DNA of 64,000 nt, taken from contig JALJCQ010000020.1 of the NCBI GenBank assembly GCA_023091665.1, forward strand, positions 372,001 to 436,000, read 5' to 3'. The position numbers were made by a program, and so were the translations under genes. Position 1 is the first letter of the stretch; the number at the start of each line of letters is the position of its first letter. Origin of the DNA: Pythium myriotylum. Taxonomy: Eukaryota; Oomycota; Peronosporomycetes; Pythiales; Pythiaceae. Below, in pieces: positions 26,580-36,590 of the stretch. The notes beneath the pieces are model-generated. The model did not search any database, was not told the DNA's origin, and saw only the letters and a program-made list of their open reading frames with translations.

Positions 26580-27560
26580 ACTCACACGGATACCCCCGCC
26601 CAAACACCTCCACAATTAATACTCAACAAAACACACAACACACACAAACGCACAACACACAACACACACTCCAACCACAACACAACACAACACACTCACT
26701 CCACCAACGTCCAATACCACCTCCCCCATCTCCCAAACCCCCACCCTACATGCGCGCATGGTGTACGTAACCTTCCAGGCCCTCTCCTTTCCACCGCGTA
26801 TCTCTCCAATGTGCTCACCGTCGGTTTGGCTCGTCCTCAGCCGAGGTCCATCACCAACCAGTCATCCCACTACACCCTTCTACAACAAAACAAACGCTGT
26901 CTCGTTTGAAACAACCTCGCACTGCCACCCACGCCACCCACGCCACCCACGCCACGCCACCGACGCCACCCACGTCGCTTCTCGGGGGCCTCCCCTTCAG
27001 CTCTCCTCCCTTCTCGTGCTTGCCACGTCTACGCCACGCGGTTGGAACCAAACAACCAGCCCACGCGCCGTCGCAATACTTACTCTCACCCACATCCCAA
27101 CCAACAAGATGATGGAGACGGAGGACACGACAGCCTCCACATGGAGTGTACACTCGATGCAGAGACAGAGCGTGGAGGTAGCGGGCTACAGCCAGTCCAA
27201 CCAGCCCAACACACTGGGTTGGCGTCCTGCGTATGGATATCCTCTTCCACCAGTCCTCGCCCTCTTGATCGTCGTGTTCTCGGTTCTGGCCCGGTGGTTC
27301 TCGGTTCTGGCCCGGTGCATCGTCCTTGGTGTGGTCTGGCGGGGGTGGATACCTGCTACCTGGTCTACGTTACTCCTCGAGGAGTTTCGGGCTTCGCTGG
27401 TGGGTGGCCGCCCGTGTGGGCGCGGGAGTGCGGTGGAGGTGTGCGTGTGTGTGTGTGCGTGTGTGTGTAAGAGAGGGTGTGTGTGGGTGTGAGGGAGGGT
27501 GTGTGTGGTGTGTGCGAAGGTGGCAGAAGGTGCTATAATGTGCAAAAAGGTGGAGCAAAG

Positions 27561-27633
27561 TATCAATGGAGGGGATCGAACCCTCGATCTCAAGCGTGTG
27601 AAGCTTGCGTCCTAACCACTAGACGACACTGAC
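27561..27633 (-). tRNA. tRNA-Val-CAC: tRNA-Val(CAC), unit 26
   Basis: Same tRNA. The unit repeats the deletion and variant pattern of unit 24. Confidence 0.95.
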
Positions 27634-28640
27634 ACTCACACGGATACCCCCGCCCAAACACCTCCACAATTAATACTCAACAAAACACACAACACACACA
27701 AACGCACAACACACAACACACACTCCAACCACAACACAACACAACACACTCACTCCACCAACGTCCAATACCACCTCCCCCATCTCCCAAACCCCCACCC
27801 TACATGCGCGCATGGTGTACGTAACCTTCCAGGCCCTCTCCTTTCCACCGCGTATCTCTCCAATGTGCTCACCGTCGGTTTGGCTCGTCCTCAGCCGAGG
27901 TCCATCACCAACCAGTCATCCCACTACACCCTTCTACAACAAAACAAACGCTGTCTCGTTTGAAACAACCTCGCACTGCCACCCACGCCACCCACGCCAC
28001 CCACGCCACGCCACCGACGCCACCCACGTCGCTTCTCGGGGGCCTCCCCTTCAGCTCTCCTCCCTTCTCGTGCTTGCCACGTCTACGCCACGCGGTTGGA
28101 ACCAAACAACCAGCCCACGCGCCGTCGCAATACTTACTCTCACCCACATCCCAACCAACAAGATGATGGAGACGGAGGACACGACAGCCTCCACATGGAG
28201 TGTACACTCGATGCAGAGACAGAGCGTGGAGGTAGCGGGCTACAGCCAGTCCAACCAGCCCAACACACTGGGTTGGCGTCCTGCGTATGGATATCCTCTT
28301 CCGCCAGTCCTCGCCCTCTTGATCGTCGTGTTCTCGGTTCTGGCCCGGTGGTTCTCGGTTCTGGCCCGGTGCATCGTCCTTGGTGTGGTCTGGCGGGGGT
28401 GGATACCTGCTACCTGGTCTACGTTACTCCTCGAGGAGTTTCGGGCTTCGCTGGTGGGTGGCCGCCCGTGTGGGCGCGGGAGTGCGGTGGAGGTGTGCGT
28501 GTGTGTGTGTGCGTGTGTGTGTAAGAGAGGGTGTGTGTGGGTGTGAGGGAGAATGTGTGGGTGTGGGTGTGAGAGAGGGTGTGTGTGGTGTGTGCGAAGG
28601 TGGCAGAAGGTGCTATAATGTGCAAAAAGGTGGAGCAAAG

Positions 28641-28713
28641 TATCAATGGAGGGGATCGAACCCTCGATCTCAAGCGTGTGAAGCTTGCGTCCTAACCACT
28701 AGACGACACTGAC
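28641..28713 (-). tRNA. tRNA-Val-CAC: tRNA-Val(CAC), unit 27
   Basis: Same tRNA. Repeats unit 25 and closes the second 2134-bp dimer. Confidence 0.95.
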
Positions 28714-29720
28714 ACTCACACGGATACCCCCGCCCAAACACCTCCACAATTAATACTCAACAAAACACACAACACACACAAACGCACAACACACAACACA
28801 CACTCCAACCACAACACAACACAACACACTCACTCCACCAACGTCCAATACCACCTCCCCCATCTCCCAAACCCCCACCCTACATGCGCGCATGGTGTAC
28901 GTAACCTTCCAGGCCCTCTCCTTTCCACCGCGTATCTCTCCAATGTGCTCACCGTCGGTTTGGCTCGTCCTCAGCCGAGGTCCATCACCAACCAGTCATC
29001 CCACTACACCCTTCTACAACAAAACAAACGCTGTCTCGTTTGAAACAACCTCGCACTGCCACCCACGCCACCCACGCCACCCACGCCACGCCACCGACGC
29101 CACCCACGTCGCTTCTCGGGGGCCTCCCCTTCAGCTCTCCTCCCTTCTCGTGCTTGCCACGTCTACGCCACGCGGTTGGAACCAAACAACCAGCCCACGC
29201 GCCGTCGCAATACTTACTCTCACCCACATCCCAACCAACAAGATGATGGAGACGGAGGACACGACAGCCTCCACATGGAGTGTACACTCGATGCAGAGAC
29301 AGAGCGTGGAGGTAGCGGGCTACAGCCAGTCCAACCAGCCCAACACACTGGGTTGGCGTCCTGCGTATGGATATCCTCTTCCACCAGTCCTCGCCCTCTT
29401 GATCGTCGTGTTCTCGGTTCTGGCCCGGTGGTTCTCGGTTCTGGCCCGGTGCATCGTCCTTGGTGTGGTCTGGCGGGGGTGGATACCTGCTACCTGGTCT
29501 ACGTTACTCCTCGAGGAGTTTCGGGCTTCGCTGGTGGGTGGCCGCCCGTGTGGGCGCGGGAGTGCGGTGGAGGTGTGCGTGTGTGTGTGTGCGTGTGTGT
29601 GTAAGAGAGGGTGTGTGTGGGTGTGAGGGAGAATGTGTGGGTGTGGGTGTGAGAGAGGGTGTGTGTGGTGTGTGCGAAGGTGGCAGAAGGTGCTATAATG
29701 TGCAAAAAGGTGGAGCAAAG

Positions 29721-29793
29721 TATCAATGGAGGGGATCGAACCCTCGATCTCAAGCGTGTGAAGCTTGCGTCCTAACCACTAGACGACACTGAC
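29721..29793 (-). tRNA. tRNA-Val-CAC: tRNA-Val(CAC), unit 28
   Basis: Same tRNA and the last copy; the following unit is cut before its tRNA by the retroelement. Confidence 0.95.
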
Positions 29794-30678
29794 ACTCACA
29801 CGGATACCCCCGCCCAAACACCTCCACAATTAATACTCAACAAAACACACAACACACACAAACGCACAACACACAACACACACTCCAACCACAACACAAC
29901 ACAACACACTCACTCCACCAACGTCCAATACCACCTCCCCCATCTCCCAAACCCCCACCCTACATGCGCGCATGGTGTACGTAACCTTCCAGGCCCTCTC
30001 CTTTCCACCGCGTATCTCTCCAATGTGCTCACCGTCGGTTTGGCTCGTCCTCAGCCGAGGTCCATCACCAACCAGTCATCCCACTACACCCTTCTACAAC
30101 AAAACAAACGCTGTCTCGTTTGAAACAACCTCGCACTGCCACCCACGCCACCCACGCCACCCACGCCACGCCACCGACGCCACCCACGTCGCTTCTCGGG
30201 GGCCTCCCCTTCAGCTCTCCTCCCTTCTCGTGCTTGCCACGTCTACGCCACGCGGTTGGAACCAAACAACCAGCCCACGCGCCGTCGCAATACTTACTCT
30301 CACCCACATCCCAACCAACAAGATGATGGAGACGGAGGACACGACAGCCTCCACATGGAGTGTACACTCGATGCAGAGACAGAGCGTGGAGGTAGCGGGC
30401 TACAGCCAGTCCAACCAGCCCAACACACTGGGTTGGCGTCCTGCGTATGGATATCCTCTTCCACCAGTCCTCGCCCTCTTGATCGTCGTGTTCTCGGTTC
30501 TGGCCCGGTGGTTCTCGGTTCTGGCCCGGTGCATCGTCCTTGGTGTGGTCTGGCGGGGGTGGATACCTGCTACCTGGTCTACGTTACTCCTCGAGGAGTT
30601 TCGGGCTTCGCTGGTGGGTGGCCGCCCGTGTGGGCGCGGGAGTGCGGTGGAGGTGTGCGTGTGTGTGGGTGCGTGTGT

Positions 30679-33600
30679 CGATGATGAAGCGTTTGCCGTC
30701 ATCGACGAAGTCTGGTGGATGAACATGCCCGTATGTTCATCCGCAGCTACTACAGCCGCCACAGAGAGCGATGGCCCTGCCGGCACTGATAGCTGCGAGT
30801 CGACCAGTTCGACTCCCGTCAAGGATGCTCCATCGATGGCGCCGTCGACGCCGCGTCGACGACGAGCTCGACCCAAGCCGGGCTCACACGCTGGGAAGCG
30901 CAAGCGTCTGCGCGCGAAACGTGCGCGCGCTGCACACGAGGCATCGGTCGATTACATCGTCGACGCATTTCTTGCTGAAGAGGAAGCGCAAGGTGGCGGT
31001 TCCACCATGATTTGTGAAGATGACGCCGGCATAGAGACCGGGCCCCAAGATTGCGATGAGAAACCGTGTCTCATCGCTTGCGAAGATGGAGACCGTGTGT
31101 GCGACGAGAAACCGTGTCTCGTCGCTTTGGAAGACGGGGAGGAAGACATCCTGGCGGCTGTCTATACAACCGCGGCGCCGGCGTTCCAGCACATCCGAGT
31201 GCCAACCCCCCCGCGTGTGGCAGCGGAGATCGTGCAATGTGGCACGATCTCGATGAAGACATTTCTGAAGGATCTCAAGCGTGGTGAGATCGAACAGGTG
31301 TGCGTAATCGTTGCAGAGGACGATCACATCATGACAGCGTCGACAATGAATCCCGACGCGACCTCAAAGTCCCAGCGTGTGCAGCGCTACGCAGCGCAGT
31401 CTCTAGAGGCCCTCAAGGAATCAGGTAGCAAGGCGTACGAACTCGTCTTGGAGTTCCAAGACATCTTTCCGGACGAAGTCCCGAAAGCATTACCGCCTGA
31501 CCGCGGTGTTCGACACGAGATCGATCTCGTGCCAGGCTCAAAGTACTGTGTGATGCGCCAGTGGCCGCTTCCCTACGATCAAGTTGAGGCTATTGATGCC
31601 TTTTTCGAGGCCCGCAGACAAGCAGGTCACGTTCGTGAGTCGGTTTCCCCGCACTCGAGCCCAACGTTCTGCGTCAAGAAAGCTACTGGCGGCTGGCGGA
31701 TTGTTCATGCATTCAGCAAGCTGAACGACGCTACGATACTGGCACAAACACCGATACCTCGAAAGGACATGATCTTGGACTCGATGTCCGGGTCGGTCGT
31801 GTTCAGTGCCATCGATTTGATGGATGGCTTCTGCCAGATCCTTATGCGCGAGCAGGATATCCCGCTCACGGCTGTCAGCACGCCGAGTGGAATGCTCTGG
31901 GAGTGGTTAGTGAGGCCTCAGGGTCTCAAGAACGCACCAGCGACCTTCAACAGGATGGTATCGCACGTGCTGCGGCCGTTCCGCAGCTTCGCGCCGAGCT
32001 ACTTCGACAACATCTTTGTCCACAGCAAGGCCGAGGACGGCAGGGCGCCGGAGGATGTTCACACTGAACATCTTCGCCAAGTGTTCGAAGCGGTGCGAAC
32101 ACACAAGCTCTACGCGAACCTGAAGAAGTGTGTATTCTTCGCGCCGGAAATTCCGGTGCTAGGCTGCTATGTGAGCAAGGACGGTGTCCGTTCCGATCCT
32201 GAGAAGGTCGCCTCGATCTGTGCCTGGCCAGCGCCCAAGGACCAGAAGCAACTCCGGCAGTGGCTGTGGCTCGCAAATTATCTGCACAAGTATACGAAGA
32301 ATTATGCAGCCCTCGTCCAGCCGCTGTCGCAGCTTCTGCGGAAGGACGTCGAGTGGAAATGGTCCGCTGAGCACCAGCAGGCCTTTGACTCGGTCAAGTC
32401 GAGTCTACAAGAAGCGCCGATCTTGGCGCTCCCCGACTACGATCGACCCTTCCACGTCGTTTGCGATGCGAGTGACTATGCTATCGGCTGCGCCCTCATG
32501 CAGTTTGATGCTGAGGGCCGTGAGCGAGTGATCAGCTACCAGTCACGGCAGCTGAAGACGGCCGAGTGGAATTACCCGGTCCACGACAAGGAACTCCTTG
32601 CCATAAAGTACGCACTCGCCAAGTTCCGAGTGTATCTGCTGGGCGAACAGCAGTTCGCCATCTACACGGATCATGCGTCGTTGCGAACGGCGACGAAGTC
32701 TCCACACCTGTCCCAGCGGATGGCCCGTTGGCTGTCGTTCTTCGCCGAGTACAACTTTGTTGTACACTACAAGCCGGGAAAGAGCAACATCCTTGCGGAT
32801 GCGCTCTCACGTCGCCCGGACTACGACCCGCGTGCGCCGATCGATGAGTCGTCGGCGCCTCAAGAATGCCCAAGGTGCGTTGAGGAAGGCCTCAACGCTT
32901 TGATTCACTCTGTGCAGTCGTTGCTCACCGACGACATTCGCCGAGCCTACTCCTCAGACCCTGTCTACCAAGAGTTGATTGAGTTCCTATCTTCTGACGG
33001 CTCTGATGGTTCGGAGTCACTGCTGTTCCGACTTACACCTCGTGTGCGTGCTCGTGTCCGCCGGTACCAGCTTGCCGACGGTCTCCTCTACTATAGCGTC
33101 GATAAGACCGACGCTCCTCGCGTCGACGTCCCCAATGACGACGACATTCGACTTCGTCTCATCCACGAGCGTCATGATGCGCCCGTCGGAGGTCATTTAG
33201 GACGAGAGAAGACATTTCTCTCGCTTTCGAGGAACTATTACTGGCCTCACCAGTACAAGTGGGTGCGGAAATGGGTCCGCACGTGCGAAGTTTGCCAGCG
33301 CGTGAAGCCGTCACCCGCTCAACAGGCGCCGCTCCGGCCCCTCCCAGTCCCACGTGATGTCTGGGACTCCGTCAGCCTCGACTTCGTCTTCGGATTCCCA
33401 AAGACTCACACGACCGTGATGGGATCATGGTCTTTGTGGACCGTCTCTCCAAGATGGTTCATCTCGCGGCGGTGAAGCAAACGATCACAGCAGAAGAGGC
33501 CGCCGCTGTGTTTCTCGACAGTGTCTTTCGCCTCCACGGCCTCCCGGAGACCATCGTGTCGATTCACCTCCCTCTTCTGGCGATCGCTGTTCAAGCTATT

Positions 33601-34832
33601 GGACACTCGCTTGCGAATGTCGACGGCTGCCCATCCCGAAACAGACGGGCAGACTGAACGCGTTAATCGCGTTCTCGAAGATGTGCTTCGCAGTTACGCC
33701 ACATCATTCCGTGAGTGGAGCGAGTTCTTGCCTATTGTTGAGTTCGCACTGAATAATTCGGTGCACGTGTCGTCGGGGATGACGCCCTTCTACGTCAACT
33801 ATGGCCGTCATCCGCGTACCCCGGCGACGCTCTTTGCCTCACCGGGTCGCTCTCATTCAGGTGTGGGAGGAGCATCGAGATATTCGACGCTGGAAGTGAC
33901 AAGTTCTGCTCGGGCATCTGCACCCAACGATGACGCGTCACGTCCCACCCAATCAGGTCGCGTGGATCATCAGCACGAGACCCAAGTTCAAGGTCCTAGC
34001 CCCGGCCAGGTCCACGGTGATGTTCAAGGTTTCGAAAACGTTCAATATTTCGACCGTGAGGAAGTTCAAGCAAACCCAGACCGTGCCCCTGCCCCCGAGT
34101 TCGAGGGCTCCACAGAGAACAACCTTATCGAGAACGGGTATGCCGACCACCCGGCCGGCATGGACGTCGACGAAGAGCCCGTGTCTCCGGCCGCCGCTGG
34201 AAACAGAGATGAAGACATGGACGTAGACCTCAATGCGATCGAAGCGGTGATCACCCGGATCCCGTGCGACTCTTGCTCCGTCTCAAGTGTCGCGATCTGA
34301 TCGACCGCGTCGTCTGCCTTCTGCTGAAGATCTGGCACGAGGAAGTTCCGCAGACGATCAACTCGACGCTCTAAGTCCGAGTTCTGTGCGCGGTGATCTT
34401 GCTGGTACCCGTGAGATTGCTCGCGGGGAGGATCGAGACGACGTTGCTCGTTCCAGTCGAGACCGGCGTAGCGCTGATCCCACCGATCGCGAGGCGGATG
34501 CGTCGACTCCGGGGCCGCGTGGTGGCCCCACTGCGCGCTTTGTTCGTGATGGCCCGCCGCCGCTGATTGTTGCCAACGGTAATCTTCGGTGGGTGGTCGA
34601 CGGTATTGTTGACCACGATGATCGCCCCGATCCTGAGGCCACGGCGCGTATGCGTCGTGGCGGTACGAAGAAGAAGAGTGCGATCGCCAAGGCTCGTTTC
34701 TATCGCGTCCACTGGCTTGGCTTCCCTGATGATCAGGATACGTGGGAGCACGGGCCGACGCTCGCACTTGAGATCCCTGGTCTCGTCCGGCAGTGCGAGG
34801 ACCAGCTTGCGGCACGGTCCCAGCAGCTCTAG
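30679..34832 (+). pseudogene. Degenerate gypsy pol polyprotein (RT-RNaseH-integrase-chromodomain)
   Basis: The frame is open from within the repeat array to 33475. A Lys/Arg-rich linker (about 30840-30960) precedes RT (about 31500-32150), then RNase H with its acidic residues visible (DAS, KEL, TDH, ADALS; about 32460-32820) and the integrase HHCC zinc module (about 33160-33310) with the first catalytic Asp near 33380. The RT active-site box reads YFDN at 32000-32011, so its second Asp is Asn. The frame then shifts near 33415 and back near 33565, where the segment expected to hold the second integrase Asp is missing. Integrase resumes (HPETDGQTERVNR) to 34300. A chromodomain (RFYRVHWLGFPDDQDTWEH) follows in a third frame, about 34287-34832. 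The element is almost certainly inactive. Confidence 0.85.
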
Positions 34833-35151
34833 CCTGAGAGAGAGCCCGTAGAGACTGAGCGCACGTCGAAGATCTTCCTCATTCTGATGGCGACGATAGT
34901 CGGCATCCCAAGCCGTCCAAGTCGCGCGCGCGGCCCCGGCCTGCGCGCAAGCACGACAACCCTCCTCGACATCGACGTGACACGTTATGCGCCGCACCTC
35001 ACACAGACGATGAAGTTCCTCGCGCAATCGCCTGATCCCGGGTGCGCCGGGATCGCCCGTTGAAGAAAGCGCGCGCACCCGCTCGTGCGCGCTCCGTGTC
35101 CTCGTCCCTTGGGTTGACTTCCCGTTGGTCAGTTCTTGAAGAGGGGGATGA
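34833..35151. other. Non-coding tail between pol stop and probable 3' LTR
   Basis: No plus-strand frame continues after the chromodomain stop. The minus strand is open from 35165 through this stretch to 34371 with protein-like composition, but I recognise no family in it. The region ends in the purine-rich tract. Confidence 0.5.
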
Positions 35152-35368
35152 TGTAATGGGCCCACAGTCCATTACAAGAAAGTAGGTTCTATAAGAGAGA
35201 GTTGTCCCTCCCGTGTCTCTGATTGGTCAGAGACGCGTGTGTTCTTGTTGCATTTCCATTGGTGGAAATTCTCTGAGATTTCATCCTATCAGAGGACGAC
35301 ACCGCATACATAGGTTTTATTAGGGACACCTGAGTAGGTTTAATGAGGTCCAGAGATGTCTGGACCTC
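35152..35368. repeat. Cluster of four perfect inverted repeats in the probable LTR
   Basis: Four short hairpins in 217 bp: TGTAATGG/CCATTACA (35152-35176), TCTCTGA/TCAGAGA (35216-35233), ATTTCCA/TGGAAAT (35252-35269) and GAGGTCCAGA/TCTGGACCTC (35345-35368). The second and third share the same TTGG loop. A TCTATAAG at 35188 could serve as an LTR TATA element. Confidence 0.75.
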
Positions 35369-36590
35369 TCAATGCAGAGTCCAATTTACCGTCAAGTCAA
35401 GAGCCCAATCTGAGCGTCGGGACAGGGGTCTCGACGCTGTGTACCGGATCTGCGCTCGTTACGGCAACCGTTACAGCGAGTGTTCTCGAGGCGCTGGTGT
35501 CTGCGGTTGACTGCTTCAGTTCCATATTTTTGCTTACCGCGCTACCACAAAACCCAGCAAATGACCAATCAAAGTGCCTATAAACTTTGCAACGAAATTT
35601 ATGCTTCGAGATGGAGACACCCCGTTTGAAATGGCCCAATGCAGTCAACGCGACCGCAGTTGCAAAACCAGGTACCCTCAACATCTGATCCCGATCTCTG
35701 ATTGGCGGAAACGATTGTAAATAAACTTCCGATGTCTGGTGCTAATTTGGGTGATCAAATATGAAAACTATAACATATATTATTTTTTCCCCCTGTATCA
35801 TCCACTTTCGAATCTGTTGACCAGTTCGTTTCGTTCGTACGCAAATAAATGGACGACCCGACTGCTCGCTCGTTGGCGAAATCTCTGCTGCTTCCGTCCA
35901 CATCTGCCGCCGGCTTCTGCGCGGCTCGGGGGTTGTCTTGTGATTGCCACGTCAAGACGACTTGTCACTAGGGCTAGGTCTCTTCTTCGCGACACCCCCC
36001 TCCTTCTCCTTCTCTTTTTGCTTCACGTCCTCCTCTTCGGGTTGTGCAGTCTCTCGTCCTCGACGAGAGCGACGTCATCGTCGTGTTTCTCTGCGTTTTC
36101 CTTCTCGCAATTCGTCGGCTGACTTTCCCTTAAACCAGTACCTTCCGTCTGCCCCGTCGCGTGGCCGCAGTCAGTCCTCCCACTTTGCCGATCCCCCTCG
36201 GCACCGTGTTGCGTGCGGGTTCGGGGAACTTCATCTGAGAACGCGTATTCATTTACAGAGGTTTTCGCCCTTTGCTTCTCGTCGCCCGTTGCGCGCTCGT
36301 GGGGCGGCGTATGCCTTCTCACAGTGTTGCTGGTCACGCGTGGCAGGGATGAGTGGACGAAGGGAAGCTTGAACGTCCATCCACAGACAGGAATGCCGCG
36401 CGCCTGTCCGTCGCGTGAGGAGCGCGCGCTCGCGGCCGCGAGAGCCTCTCTCTGTGTTCCCGCGCGCCGCCACCGAACTGGACGCCCTCGTCTCGATTCG
36501 ATTCGCAGTTCCGCCCCGCCGCCGCGAAGACGTCCTCCACTGACCGCGCGCAGCAGGTGGCGCGGGAGAGAGCGAGAGAGAAGAGAAGAA
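35369..36590. other. Intergenic region upstream of gene A
   Basis: No gene recognised. There is a CCAAT at 35565-35569 and TATAAA at 35579-35584, about 1 kb from the start of gene A, and an AT-rich stretch around 35750-35800. From about 36400 the sequence becomes GC-rich toward the gene. Part of this may still be retroelement LTR. Confidence 0.5.

Larger units (their letters stand above)
1..30678. repeat. Tandem array of ~1.08-kb tRNA-Val units
   Basis: Head-to-tail array. Full units begin (at the ATG inside the palindrome CATGCGCGCATG) at 1009, 2068, 3118, 4198, 5254, 6334, 7408, 8482, 9562, 10642, 11722, 12802, 13882, 14956, 16030, 17104, 18193, 19273, 20353, 21433, 22485, 23544, 24624, 25678, 26758, 27812 and 28892; 1-1008 is a left partial unit and 29972-30678 a right partial one without a tRNA. 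Unit order on the plus strand: palindrome, pyrimidine-rich stretch, CCACCCACG short repeats (2-4 copies), unique ~400 bp, GT-rich tract, minus-strand tRNA, CA-rich tract. Length differences come from the CCACCCACG count, one or two copies of a 21-bp block beginning TTCTCGGTTCTGG, and GT-tract indels. Open frames inside the unit recur only because the DNA recurs; I found no recognisable protein. The array continues beyond the left edge. Confidence 0.97.
30679..35368 (+). mobile_element. 5'-truncated Ty3/gypsy chromovirus with probable 3' LTR
   Basis: Foreign sequence starts abruptly at 30679 inside the GT tract of array unit 29. It encodes reverse transcriptase, RNase H, integrase and a chromodomain in Ty3/gypsy order. 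The 5' LTR, primer-binding site, gag and protease are absent. After pol comes a purine-rich tract (about 35139-35150, AAGAGGGGGATG) followed by TGTAATGG at 35152, the usual layout at a 3' LTR start. The LTR's 3' end could not be fixed because there is no second copy to compare; 35368 is the end of the last inverted repeat I can assign. The array does not resume beyond it. Confidence 0.85.

Noticed and set aside
1..30678. Regular repeats resembling a CRISPR array or rDNA spacer repeats
   Set aside because: Units are about 1.08 kb with no short repeat/unique-spacer pattern, and no rRNA sequence is present.
34066..34815. 249-codon minus-strand frame as a gag gene
   Set aside because: Overlaps the clear plus-strand chromodomain and lacks a zinc knuckle; treated as shadow, though the frame running to the LTR edge is noted in findings.
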